From positions 5,153,001-5,217,000 of the forward strand of contig NZ_CP059322.2 in the NCBI RefSeq assembly GCF_013694245.2: a DNA stretch of 64,000 nt. The letters run 5' to 3'. Under the pieces are notes generated by a model. It was not told the DNA's origin and did not search any database. It saw only the letters and a program-made list of their open reading frames with translations. How positions within the stretch are numbered: position 1 is the stretch's first letter; each line of letters opens with the position of its first letter. The position numbers and the translations under genes are program-made. Positions 7,918 to 16,390 of this stretch are shown piece by piece. The DNA comes from Micromonospora ferruginea. GTDB lineage: Bacteria; Actinomycetota; Actinomycetes; Mycobacteriales; Micromonosporaceae.

Positions 7918-7965
7918 GGCGGGGGCCCCGCTTAACGCCTCCGGTAGAGAAGGGGCCCCCTCTCA
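7915..7965 (+). repeat. Dispersed GGGGCCCC-type palindromic repeat, copy 1
   Basis: The element reads TAAGGCGGGGGCCCC, then GCTTAACGCCTCCGGTAGAG, then AAGGGGCCCCCTCTC. Two GGGGCCCC palindromes flank a TTAACGCCTCCGGTA core. A second copy with the same core lies at 40745-40800. Both copies start with the TAA stop codon of the gene they follow. Here it sits between convergent genes and may act as a bidirectional terminator. I believe such elements are abundant in Micromonospora genomes, but that is from memory. Confidence 0.8.
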
Positions 7966-7970
7966 CACCC

Positions 7971-9053
7971 TCAGTACGGGTTGGGGTGGCCGGGGAGGCG
8001 GCCCCTGGTCAGAGCCGCCGGGCGGCCGGGGAGGGTGGGATCGGCCGACAGGGGCGGGGAGTTCGTTCCCGCCCTCGTGGACATGCCGGCGATCAGATCC
8101 TTCAGCGCGGCCACCGTGTCGACGCGGGGCGCCCAGCCGAGTTCCGTCTCGGCGCGGGAGGTCGACATCAGCGGGACGTTCAACGCCAGGTCGACCCAGC
8201 CGGTGTCCACCGGTTGCAGGCGCGCCCGCCAGGTCACCGCCGCCGCGCCTCGCAGCACCGGCACCGCCACCGGCACGGTCCAGCCGTGGAAGTGCCGCGC
8301 CACCAGCTCCGGCGTCAGCACCGGGTCGGTCGCCACGTTGAACGCGCCGCGCGCGTCGCCCAGGACCGCCCGGGCGTACGCGTCGGCCACGTCGTCGGCG
8401 TGCACCGCCTGCATCCGCAGCCGCCGGTGCGACGGCACCAGCGGGATCCGGCCGTAACGCAGCAGCCGCACCGGCGCCAGCGGGCCGAGGAAGTAGCGGC
8501 TGATCTCCGTACCGGCGTCGCGTTGGAAGATCAGCCCCGGCCGCAGCCGGACGATCCGCAGCTCCGGGTGCTCCCGCTGGACGCCGTCGAGCAGCGCCTC
8601 CACCTCCGCCTTGTCCCGGCTGTACGAGGACGTCTCCACCCCGGTCGCCGGCCAGTTCTCGCTGACCGGGCGGTCCTTCGGGCCGGGCGCGTAGGTGCCG
8701 ACCGACGACGCGTACACCAGGGCGGGAACGCCGGCCCGGACGGTGGCCTCGACGACCGCGCGGCTGCCGCCGACGTTGGTCCGGTGGAGCGTGCGCCGGT
8801 CGTGGCTGGGCTGGATCTGCCAGGCCAGGTGCACCACCGCCCGCGCCCCGGCGAAGATCCGCACCAGCTCGTCGGCCGCGCCGGGCGCGCCGATGTCGCA
8901 GGAGTGCCACCGGACGTCGTCGTACGGTTCGCCGGCGTCCGGCCCGGGCAGCCGACGGGCCACCCCGACCAGTTCCGCCCCCGACTCCTGCCGCAGCCGA
9001 CGGAGTACGGCGGTCCCCACGTTGCCGGTGGCCCCCACGATCACGATGCGCAT
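7971..9053 (-). CDS. NAD-dependent epimerase/dehydratase (extended SDR)
   Basis: A 360-residue extended short-chain dehydrogenase/reductase acting on a nucleotide sugar or similar substrate with NAD(P). The N-terminal Rossmann motif is IVGATGNVGTAVLRRL (residues 4-19), followed by DVRWHSCDIG and AVVHLAWQ. The catalytic YxxxK is seen as YSRDK near residue 140, with an upstream YASSVGTYAPG serine region. The C-terminal half is the substrate domain. The ATG at 9053 puts the glycine motif at the very start, as expected. The substrate is not indicated by neighbours. Confidence 0.88.
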   Translation of the reverse strand: MRIVIVGATGNVGTAVLRRLRQESGAELVGVARRLPGPDAGEPYDDVRWHSCDIGAPGAADELVRIFAGARAVVHLAWQIQPSHDRRTLHRTNVGGSRAVVEATVRAGVPALVYASSVGTYAPGPKDRPVSENWPATGVETSSYSRDKAEVEALLDGVQREHPELRIVRLRPGLIFQRDAGTEISRYFLGPLAPVRLLRYGRIPLVPSHRRLRMQAVHADDVADAYARAVLGDARGAFNVATDPVLTPELVARHFHGWTVPVAVPVLRGAAAVTWRARLQPVDTGWVDLALNVPLMSTSRAETELGWAPRVDTVAALKDLIAGMSTRAGTNSPPLSADPTLPGRPAALTRGRLPGHPNPY

Positions 9054-9221
9054 GGCTGGTGCGGTACCCGCTGAACGGGGCAGCAACCTCGGGAGTACGG
9101 AATCCGCGCGCGTACACCCCCGGTGGTAACCCGACCGCCAACTCCGGCACGACGCGCCGCGGCGGGTCCGCTCCATACGCTGCCGCCGGTAACCGCCGCA
9201 CGCGCACCCGAGGGAGTCCCG

Positions 9222-9578
9222 ATGTTGATCAACAACCTGCTCGCCGCCACCCTGGCCGACCCGCACGTTCCGCTCGCCGCCGGTGGGATCGGCGGCTCCG
9301 GACGGTTCGGCGCCACCGCGTTCGCCCTGGTGAGCCTCGCCGGTGTGGTGATCGGCGGGCTGGCGGTCCGCCGGGCCGGCGCAGGAGGCCGCCGCGCGCT
9401 GCTCGCCGTGGCGACCGGGCTGGTCGGCCTGGTCCTCAGCGCGGTGCACCTGGCCACGACCACCGGCGGTTTCGGCACCGGTCAGGGTCGGGCGGGGGCG
9501 ATCGTGGGCGTGGTGCTGGGGCTCGTCGGCGTCGGCCTGGGCGGGCTGGCGCTGGCCCGCGCCCGCCGCACCGCCTGA
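9222..9578 (+). CDS. Small membrane protein, DUF6223-like
   Basis: A 118-residue protein with three hydrophobic segments (about 28-48, 57-75 and 88-112: ATAFALVSLAGVVIGGLAV, LLAVATGLVGLVLSAVHL, AIVGVVLGLVGVGLGGLAL). It resembles the actinobacterial DUF6223 family, whose function is unknown. The ATG at 9222 is chosen because GAGGGAG lies 7 bases upstream; the longer reading back to 9123 has no ribosome site. It converges with the two-component system genes. Confidence 0.75.
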   Translation: MLINNLLAATLADPHVPLAAGGIGGSGRFGATAFALVSLAGVVIGGLAVRRAGAGGRRALLAVATGLVGLVLSAVHLATTTGGFGTGQGRAGAIVGVVLGLVGVGLGGLALARARRTA

Positions 9579-9589
9579 CCGACGCCGCT

Positions 9590-10252
9590 CTACGAGGACG
9601 TGAGCCAGCCCGGCACGGTGAGCCCCGACTCGTACGCGAGGATCACCAACTGGGCGCGGTCCCGCACCCCCGTCTTGGTCATGATCCGGCTGACGTGCGT
9701 CTTCGCGGTGGCCGGGCTGAGCACCAGCCGGGCCGCGATCTCGTCGTTGGACAGGCCCGCGGCCACCAGCGCGAGCACCTCCCGCTCCCGGTCGGTGAGC
9801 CCGCGCAGCCGGGGCCCCGGCTCCGGCTGCCGGACCCGGGCGGCGAACTCGGCGATCAGCCGGCGGGTGATGGCCGGCGCGATGAGCGCGTCGCCCCGCG
9901 CCACCACCCGCACCCCGTGGATCAGCTCCGCCGGCTCGGTGTCCTTGACCAGGAAGCCGCTCGCGCCGGCCCGCAACGCGCCGTAGACGTAGTCGTCGAG
10001 GTCGAAGGTGGTCAGGATGACCACCCGGGCGTCGTCGTGGGCGACGATCTCCCGGGTGGCCGCCAGGCCGTCCATCCGCGGCATCCGGACGTCCATCAGG
10101 ACGACGTCCGGCCGCAGCCGCCGGGCCAGCCGCACCGCCTCGTCGCCGTCGGCGGCCTCACCGACCACCTCGATGCCGTCCTCGCCGTCGAGAATGGAGC
10201 GGAAGCCGGCGCGTACCAGCGTCTGGTCGTCGGCGACCAGCACCCGGATCAC
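9590..10252 (-). CDS. NarL/FixJ-family response regulator
   Basis: A 220-residue two-component response regulator. The receiver domain occupies residues 1-120 with the acidic pocket DDQ near 9 and the phospho-acceptor aspartate in DVVLMDVRMPRMDG near 54, plus the VKDTEPAEL lysine loop. A LuxR-type HTH (LTDREREVLALVAAGLSNDE, about 150-205) binds DNA. The GTG start overlaps the TGA stop of the sensor kinase gene by four bases (GTGA), so the two are translationally coupled. Its targets are unknown. Confidence 0.95.
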   Translation of the reverse strand: MIRVLVADDQTLVRAGFRSILDGEDGIEVVGEAADGDEAVRLARRLRPDVVLMDVRMPRMDGLAATREIVAHDDARVVILTTFDLDDYVYGALRAGASGFLVKDTEPAELIHGVRVVARGDALIAPAITRRLIAEFAARVRQPEPGPRLRGLTDREREVLALVAAGLSNDEIAARLVLSPATAKTHVSRIMTKTGVRDRAQLVILAYESGLTVPGWLTSS

Positions 10253-11427
10253 GACGCCGCCCCCGGCTCCGGTCGTGGGCCCGGCACGGGCACGCCGGCC
10301 GGCAGCGGGTCGGGCCGCACCGGCAGGTGGGCGCGGACCAGGAACCCGCCGTCCGGCCCGGGCCCGGCGGTGAACGAGCCGCCCAGCGCGCGGGCCCGCT
10401 CCCCCATGCCGAGGATCCCGTTCCCGGGCGGACCCGATTCGCCGACGCCGTCGTCCGCCACCTCCACCAGCAGCAGGCCGTCGCGGTCCGGCCGGACCCG
10501 GACGACCGCGGTGGTCGCGGCCGCGTGCCGCGAGACGTTCGTGAGGGCCTCCTGGACGATCCGGTACGCCGCCAGGTCCACCTCCGGCGGCAGCGGCCCG
10601 GTCGCGGCCAGCTCGGTGCGGATCCGCACGCCGCCCCGCCCCGCCGACTCGACCAGCTCGCCGAGGCGGTCCAACCCCGCCGCGGGCGCGGTCGGCGCCT
10701 CGCCCTCCCGGCGCAGCACGCCGAGCGTCGCCCGCAGCTCCCGCAGCGTCTCCCGGCTCGTCTGCTTGATCGCGGTGAGCGCCGCCGTCGACCGCTCCGG
10801 GTCCGGCCGGTGCAGCGCGGCGCTCGCCTGCACGTTGATCGACGACAGGTGGTGGCCGAGCAGGTCGTGCACCTCCCGGGCGATGCGCAGCCGCTCCTCG
10901 GTGGCCCGACGCCGGGCCTCCTCCTCCCGCCCGAGCTCGGCGACGAGCACCCGGGCCCGCACCTCGGCCAGGTAGGCCCGCCGGTTCCGGGTCACCCCGA
11001 CGATCACCGCGACCAGCCACCCGGCGTGCAGCAGCGTCGCGCCGTTCCCGCCGGCGCCGGTCCGGGTGAAGCCGTCGGCGACCGCGAACGAGACCACCGA
11101 GGCGGTTCCGAGCCCCACCGCGACCGCGAGGCGCCCCTCGTCGACCACCGTGTAGAGCGCCACCACGAACACCAGCATGATCGGGCCGGGCCGGTGCAGC
11201 AGCACCCCGTACGCGCTGACCGCCGCCAGCGCCACCAGCCCCACCGCGACCGGGTAACGCCGGCGGGCGTACAGCGCGGCGGTCGACACCAGCACGACCA
11301 GCAGGGCCGCCAGTTCGGCGGCGGTGTCGACGCCGTCCGCCTGCACCAGCAGGCCGACCAGCGCCACCAGGCCGACCGCCGGCACCAGGGCCGTCGTCGC
11401 CAACCGGTCGCGCCGCCAGCTCGACAT
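10249..11427 (-). CDS. Sensor histidine kinase (HisKA_3 type)
   Basis: A 392-residue membrane kinase partnered with the adjacent response regulator. Residues 1-150 contain about five or six transmembrane helices and no large extracellular domain, which suggests sensing within or near the membrane. The dimerisation/phospho-acceptor helix is REVHDLLGHHLSSINVQ (near 200), typical of HisKA_3 kinases. The HATPase_c domain covers about 280-375 with DDGVGESGPPGNGILGMGER as the nucleotide-binding G boxes. The ATG at 11427 is preceded by a short clear region from the next gene. Confidence 0.93.
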   Translation of the reverse strand: MSSWRRDRLATTALVPAVGLVALVGLLVQADGVDTAAELAALLVVLVSTAALYARRRYPVAVGLVALAAVSAYGVLLHRPGPIMLVFVVALYTVVDEGRLAVAVGLGTASVVSFAVADGFTRTGAGGNGATLLHAGWLVAVIVGVTRNRRAYLAEVRARVLVAELGREEEARRRATEERLRIAREVHDLLGHHLSSINVQASAALHRPDPERSTAALTAIKQTSRETLRELRATLGVLRREGEAPTAPAAGLDRLGELVESAGRGGVRIRTELAATGPLPPEVDLAAYRIVQEALTNVSRHAAATTAVVRVRPDRDGLLLVEVADDGVGESGPPGNGILGMGERARALGGSFTAGPGPDGGFLVRAHLPVRPDPLPAGVPVPGPRPEPGAAS

Positions 11428-11474
11428 GCCCGAAGCGTAGCGGCCCGGGCACAGGGGCACCCGGGCCGCGCCCG

Positions 11475-13499
11475 TCACCGCCGGACGACCGTGAAGCCGC
11501 CCGGCAGCACCACCGCCGGCACCGTGCCGCCCCGGGCCTGCGCCCGGACACGTCGCACGCCCCGCGCGTCGTACGTCTCGACGATCGCCGTCCCCGAGCC
11601 GGGCACGGTCACCGTGACCGACCGGGGTGTGCGGGCGGCACTGCGCAGCAGCGCCGTCGTCGACCCGGCGCCGCTGATCACGTACCGGGAGACCAGCGGT
11701 TCGAGCAGGACCGCGTCGACCACGGCGTCGCCGCCGGTCGAGACGGCGACCAGGTCGGTGGCGTCGGCCGGCGCCTCCGCCGGGCCGCTCGGGGTGACCG
11801 GGAGCAGCGCGCCGGGTGCCGGGGACGTCCCCTGCGCGCCGACCCGCCCGTGCCGGACGACGCCCACGGGCCGCTCCCGGCCGGCAGCCGACGCGGTCCA
11901 CCGGGTGACGGCCGGGCTGTCCGGCCGCAACTCGACCACCGGGAGCACCAGTCGGGGCTGGTCCGCCGCCGGCAACTGCCAGCGGGCGGTGGCGCCGGCC
12001 GGCAGCAGGGCGTATCCGCCGCTGAACGCGGACTCGCCGGTCCACGCCGAGTCGGGGGTGACCACGCTCGCGCCGCCGGTCAGCGTGGCCTGTTCGGCCT
12101 CCACCACGGTGTTGCCGACCCGCGCCACGATCCGGCCCTGCCGGGCCAGCGCGGCCACGTCCGGGTGGGCGTCCAGCGCCAGCATGCTGAGCAGGCCGTG
12201 GATGGTCGACTCCGCGCCGGCGTTGCGGTTGACCGTGCCGTCACCGGCGATGCCGTCGACGGTGCGCCCGGTCGCCGGGTCGTACCCGGGCACCCCGGCC
12301 GCGTTGGCGCCGAAGTACCAGGCCGCGGTCATCCCGGCGAGCTGCCGGAACCCGGCGCGCCCGGTGGCCTCGGCGACGGCGAGCAGCGACTGCACCCGCG
12401 AGTCCACGCCGTAGGAGATCTGCGACCGGTCCGTCGGGGTCGGCTGGCGTCCGTTGTCCGGGCCGCCGGAGGTGAGCAGCCACGGCGTGAAGACCGCCGA
12501 GTCGGCCACCGCCGGCGACAGCAGCCGCCGGTCGCCGAGCACCCGGGCGGCCTGGGCGAGCGCGGCCGGCATCTGGGAGCCCCAGGCGTGCCACACCGAC
12601 CGGGACAGCGCCCAGGGGCGTACCGCGTCGAACGGCCACTCCCGGACGCTTCCGTCGGAGAGGGCGGCGATGCCCTCGGCGAGCCGGCCCAGCGCCCGCC
12701 GGGCCCGGGCGCCACCACCCGCCCGCACGTACGCGGCCAGCCCCAGCACGGCCTCCGCGGTGGCGTCCGCGCCTTCCGCGATCAGCCATCCGGGCGTACG
12801 GTCGCCGTCGACGACCTGCCACCTGCCGTACCGGACGAGCACCTGACGCTCCACCGCCCGCACGGCGAGGTCGAGCCGGTCCCGCAGGAACGACGCGAAC
12901 CCGGGGTCGGCGGTACGCCAGGCGGCGTACCCCTCGCCCAGCGCCCAGATCGTGCGGGCCAGCCAGTACGACGGGCCGCTGTCGGACGGGTCGGGCAGTT
13001 CGACCGGCTCGGCGCTCGGGTTGAGCGTGCCGTCCGGCTGCATCCAGAGCACCACGTTGCCGGCGTTCGGCCCGGTGGCGGTCTGCAGGTAGGTCAACCC
13101 GCGCAGCAGCGCGTACGAGGCGTCCCGGCTGGTGGTGGCACCGGTGGCCCGCCAGTGCCGCAGGTAGACCACGGCGGCGCGGGCGATGTCGTCGGCGTTG
13201 AAGGCGCCCTGGCCCCAGGTGTCGGTCTCCGGGTCGTACGCCCCGCCGCCGACCCGACGGAAGGTGCCGTCCGGGTTCGGCTCGGCGTAGGTCCACAGCA
13301 CCCCGACCGCCGGCGTGTCGGCGAGCCGGTAGGTGGTGTGTCCGGCCTGCTCGGGTGGCGTGACCGAGTCGACCAGGAAGGTCAGGTGGGACAGGTTCGT
13401 CAGCGCGGCCGTGCCGGTGGCGGCCTCGGCGGCGGCCGGCGCCAGCAGGGGTGCGGTCAGCGCGAGACCGCCACCCAGCAGGAGCGATCGACGTCTCAT
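11475..13499 (-). CDS. Tat-exported glycosidase-like protein of the sugar operon
   Basis: A 674-residue secreted protein and the last gene of the sugar operon. The N-terminus MRRRSLLLGGGLALTAPLLA is a twin-arginine signal with an AxA site near residue 28. Residues about 35-440 contain repeated helical pairs with aromatic/acidic clusters (GGAYDPETDTWGQGAFNADD, YWLARTIWALGEGYAAW, YGVDSRVQSLLAVAEATG), the look of an (alpha/alpha)6-barrel glycoside hydrolase. The C-terminal ~200 residues are beta-rich and may bind carbohydrate. I cannot place it in a numbered GH family. It starts 18 bp after the GH130 gene with the ribosome site GAGGAG. Hydrolysis of the same glycan outside the cell is the inferred role. 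Confidence 0.75.
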   Translation of the reverse strand: MRRRSLLLGGGLALTAPLLAPAAAEAATGTAALTNLSHLTFLVDSVTPPEQAGHTTYRLADTPAVGVLWTYAEPNPDGTFRRVGGGAYDPETDTWGQGAFNADDIARAAVVYLRHWRATGATTSRDASYALLRGLTYLQTATGPNAGNVVLWMQPDGTLNPSAEPVELPDPSDSGPSYWLARTIWALGEGYAAWRTADPGFASFLRDRLDLAVRAVERQVLVRYGRWQVVDGDRTPGWLIAEGADATAEAVLGLAAYVRAGGGARARRALGRLAEGIAALSDGSVREWPFDAVRPWALSRSVWHAWGSQMPAALAQAARVLGDRRLLSPAVADSAVFTPWLLTSGGPDNGRQPTPTDRSQISYGVDSRVQSLLAVAEATGRAGFRQLAGMTAAWYFGANAAGVPGYDPATGRTVDGIAGDGTVNRNAGAESTIHGLLSMLALDAHPDVAALARQGRIVARVGNTVVEAEQATLTGGASVVTPDSAWTGESAFSGGYALLPAGATARWQLPAADQPRLVLPVVELRPDSPAVTRWTASAAGRERPVGVVRHGRVGAQGTSPAPGALLPVTPSGPAEAPADATDLVAVSTGGDAVVDAVLLEPLVSRYVISGAGSTTALLRSAARTPRSVTVTVPGSGTAIVETYDARGVRRVRAQARGGTVPAVVLPGGFTVVRR

Positions 13500-13517
13500 G
13501 GTGGTCTCCTCGGTGGC

Positions 13518-14588
13518 TCAGGGGGTGTGGTCGAGCCGGGCGACGCCGATCTTGGTGTCCGCCATCCCGTAGAACACGAAGCGCACGCCGTCGACCTCCT
13601 CGATCGCGGTGGGGAAGACGACGTTGGGCACGGTGCCGGCCTTCTCGTCCTCGGTGTCGGGCGCGAGGACGGGCTCGGCGGTGCGGGCCAGCACGCGGGC
13701 CGGGTCGGCCGGGTCCAGCAGCATCGCCCCGGCGGCGTACTCGACGCGTTGGGTGGTGGGGTCCCAGCCGCTGGGGGCGTATCCGGTCACGCCGTGGTGG
13801 ATGAGCAGCCAGCCCTCGGGCACCCGCAGCGGCGGCGGGCCGGCGCCGATCTTCAACTCCTCGTAGGGGAACTCGGACAGCGCCACGACTCGGTGGTCCC
13901 GGGGGCGGGCCAGCGCGGTGATGTCGGCGTGCACCTCGTCCGCCGGCACGTACGAGATCCAGATGCCGGGCCGTTCGTCGGTGGTGCCGGCCGGCAGGTG
14001 CACGCCCTCGCCGGGGCGGAACCAGCCCAGGTCCCACATCGGCCGGTGCAGCATGGCGTAGCAGGGCCGGCCGTCCGGGCCGGGCACCGGCTCGGGGAAG
14101 AACACCGCGTCCTTGTTGGGGAACAGGTTGAGGTCGGTGTCCAGGTCGGGCTGGTAGGCGAACTGCACCGGCCCGAGCCGCCGCCAGGAGCGCAGGTCGG
14201 TGGAGACGGCCAGCGCGAGGCGGGGGCCGAGCGGACCGTACGCCACGTAGGTCATCAGGTGCCGGCCGAGACCCGGGACCCAGGTGGTGCGCGGGTCCTC
14301 CACCCCGGCGTTGTTGAGGCCGCGCTCCCAGCCCTCGTCCGGAGCCAGCACGACGCCGTGCCGGCGCACCCCGACCGGTACGCCGTCGCGCAGCTCGACC
14401 TCGGCGAGCCCCACCCGGGACACGTTGCCGTCGGCGACCAGCCGGGGCAGCAGGTGCAGCCGGCCGTCCGGGGTGCGCCCGCTCGCCGGGTTGAGCACCC
14501 CGGCGGCCTCGAAGGGTTCGGCCGGGTCGGGCGCCATCAGCACGCCCAGCCGGGTCAGCGTGTACGGGACAGTGGTCGATACAGGCAT
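13518..14588 (-). CDS. GH130-family glycoside phosphorylase/hydrolase
   Basis: A 356-residue cytoplasmic protein with the five-bladed beta-propeller pattern of GH130 enzymes, which act on beta-1,4-, beta-1,2- or beta-1,3-mannosides, mostly by phosphorolysis. Visible family features are an early NPASGRTPDGRLHLLPRL strand, NAGVEDPRTTWV (the conserved glycine/glutamate/aspartate/arginine region with the catalytic carboxylate), LFPNKDAVFFPEP (near 175) and MLHRPMWDLG. No signal peptide is present. It sits between two sugar permease genes and a secreted glycosidase-like gene, so it probably processes the imported oligosaccharide. Mannosides are the likeliest substrate by family. Confidence 0.85.
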   Translation of the reverse strand: MPVSTTVPYTLTRLGVLMAPDPAEPFEAAGVLNPASGRTPDGRLHLLPRLVADGNVSRVGLAEVELRDGVPVGVRRHGVVLAPDEGWERGLNNAGVEDPRTTWVPGLGRHLMTYVAYGPLGPRLALAVSTDLRSWRRLGPVQFAYQPDLDTDLNLFPNKDAVFFPEPVPGPDGRPCYAMLHRPMWDLGWFRPGEGVHLPAGTTDERPGIWISYVPADEVHADITALARPRDHRVVALSEFPYEELKIGAGPPPLRVPEGWLLIHHGVTGYAPSGWDPTTQRVEYAAGAMLLDPADPARVLARTAEPVLAPDTEDEKAGTVPNVVFPTAIEEVDGVRFVFYGMADTKIGVARLDHTP

Positions 14589-14589
14589 G

Positions 14590-15435
14590 TCAACCTTTCA
14601 CACCGGAACCGATGTCGGTGGAGATGAAGTGTCGTTGGAAGGCCACGAAGAGGCCGACGGCCGGCGCGGCCAGCACACAGGCCCCGGCCAGCACGGCCCC
14701 GTACGGGTTGGCGGCGCGAGCCGCCACGTTGCTGATGTAGTTGGCCAGGGAGACCGCCAGCGGCTGCATGTCCGCCTGCTTGGTGATCAGGAACGGCCAG
14801 AGGAACTCGTTCCACGGGCCGATGAAGGTGAGCAGCACCGCGGTCAGCAGCGCCGGGCGGACCAGGGGCAACGCCACCGACCAGAGCACCCGCAGTTCCC
14901 CGGCGCCGTCGATCCGGGCGGCGGCGAACAGGTCGTCCGGCAGTTGCAGGAAGAACTGCCGGAAGACGAAGACCGCCGTGGTGTTGATGGCGAACGGCAG
15001 GATCATCCCGAGGTACGAGTCGGCCAGCCCGTACCCGCGCACGATCAGCACGTAGAGCGGGATCAGCAGGAGCTGGAAGGGGATCACCTGGACCAGCAGC
15101 ACCAGGGCGAACAGCGTGCCCCGGCCGCGGAAGCGCAGCCGGGCCAGCGCGTAGCCGGCGAGCACCCCGAAGACCACCGTGCCGAGGATGACCCCGCCGG
15201 TGAAGATCCCGGAGTTGACCAGCGAGCCGAGCAGGTCGACCCGGGAGTTGATGTCCCGGTAGTTGTCCAGGGTGAGGCCGCCGGTCGGAAACGCCCCGGC
15301 TACCGAGGTGTCCGGTTCGGACTGGAGGCTGCCGATCAGCATGTAGTAGAAGGGAAAGAGGAACAGCAGGGCGCCGGCGAACAGCACCGCGTAGCGGAGC
15401 AGCCCCGGCCACCTGGAGGTGGAGGTCGGTGTCAC
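14590..15435 (-). CDS. Carbohydrate ABC transporter permease (MalG-type)
   Basis: A 281-residue inner-membrane permease with six helices. The EAA loop that contacts the ATPase is seen as AARIDGAGELRVLWSVALPLVRPALL (near 180-205), the MalG-family form. The GTG start at 15435 lies close behind the stop of the partner permease (overlap of the type seen in coupled genes). It pairs with the MalF-type permease just upstream. No ATPase gene is present in the operon; in actinomycetes a shared MsiK-type ATPase usually serves such transporters. Confidence 0.93.
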   Translation of the reverse strand: MTPTSTSRWPGLLRYAVLFAGALLFLFPFYYMLIGSLQSEPDTSVAGAFPTGGLTLDNYRDINSRVDLLGSLVNSGIFTGGVILGTVVFGVLAGYALARLRFRGRGTLFALVLLVQVIPFQLLLIPLYVLIVRGYGLADSYLGMILPFAINTTAVFVFRQFFLQLPDDLFAAARIDGAGELRVLWSVALPLVRPALLTAVLLTFIGPWNEFLWPFLITKQADMQPLAVSLANYISNVAARAANPYGAVLAGACVLAAPAVGLFVAFQRHFISTDIGSGVKG

Positions 15436-15436
15436 G

Positions 15437-16390
15437 TCAGTCCCTCTCGATCAGCCGGCGGTTGACCAACGAGATGAGCAGCACCCCGAGCACCAGCAGC
15501 ACGCCGATGGCGGCGGCCACGTCCGGCTGGCCCTGCTGGATGCCGCGCTGGTACATCACCAGCACCGGCGAGGCGGACGCCCCGTTCGGGCCGCCCCCGC
15601 CGGTGAGCAGGTAGGGCTCGGTGAACAGGTTGGCGCCGGTGATGGTGGCCAGGATGACCACCAGGGCGGTCGCCGGGCGTACCGCCGGCACGGTCACCGA
15701 CCGGAACCGGCGCCACCAGCCCGCGCCGTCGACCGACGCCGACTCGTACAGCTCCTTCGGCACGTTCTGCAGCGCGGCCAGGTAGAGCAGGATGAAGAAG
15801 CCGAGCTGCTTCCAGACCACGAACACCGCGATCACCGGCATCGCCAGGCCGGCGTTCACCAGCCAGGACGGGTCGGGCGCCAGCGGGCCGAGCACGGAGT
15901 TGACCAGGCCGTCGGCGTTGAACAGGAACAGCCACACGCCGACCACCGCCACGCTCGCGGTCACGTACGGCACGTAGAACGCGACCCGCAGGAAGGTCCG
16001 GGCGTGCACCACCCGGTTCAGCGCGACCGCCAGCAGCAGGGCCAGCACCGTGGTCAGCGGCACGTTGATGACCAGGAAGACCCCGATGTTGCGGAACGAC
16101 TGGCGGACTCCGGGGTCGGCGAGCACCGCGCGGTAGTTGTCCAGCCCCACGAACGGCCGGTCCACCGCCGCGCCGGGCGCGGCGAAGAAGTAGTCGTGGA
16201 AGCTCATCCAGACCGCGAAGCCCAGCGGGTAGGCGAACACCACGGCGATGAACACGGCGTACGGCGCGGCCAGCACCATGCCCACCGGGTGGCGGCCCAG
16301 CACGGCCGCCACCCGGCCCCGGCCCGCCGGTCGCGGGCCTCGGGTGGCGGCCCCGGTGGTCGGGGCCGCCACCGTGTCGGCGGTGGACAT
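15437..16390 (-). CDS. Carbohydrate ABC transporter permease (MalF-type)
   Basis: A 317-residue permease with six to seven predicted helices; the N-terminal ~30 residues are cytoplasmic and Ala/Pro/Arg-rich. The EAA loop reads YESASVDGAGWWRRFRSVTVPAVRPATALV near residue 220. It forms the heterodimeric membrane channel with the MalG-type protein encoded just downstream. Its ATG overlaps the stop of the binding-protein gene by one base (TGATG arrangement), which supports a single transcript. Confidence 0.93.
   Translation of the reverse strand: MSTADTVAAPTTGAATRGPRPAGRGRVAAVLGRHPVGMVLAAPYAVFIAVVFAYPLGFAVWMSFHDYFFAAPGAAVDRPFVGLDNYRAVLADPGVRQSFRNIGVFLVINVPLTTVLALLLAVALNRVVHARTFLRVAFYVPYVTASVAVVGVWLFLFNADGLVNSVLGPLAPDPSWLVNAGLAMPVIAVFVVWKQLGFFILLYLAALQNVPKELYESASVDGAGWWRRFRSVTVPAVRPATALVVILATITGANLFTEPYLLTGGGGPNGASASPVLVMYQRGIQQGQPDVAAAIGVLLVLGVLLISLVNRRLIERD

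Noticed and set aside
11850..14627. A 925-codon open frame antisense to the GH130 and glycosidase-like genes
   Set aside because: Same artefact; no ribosome site, no domain, biased composition.
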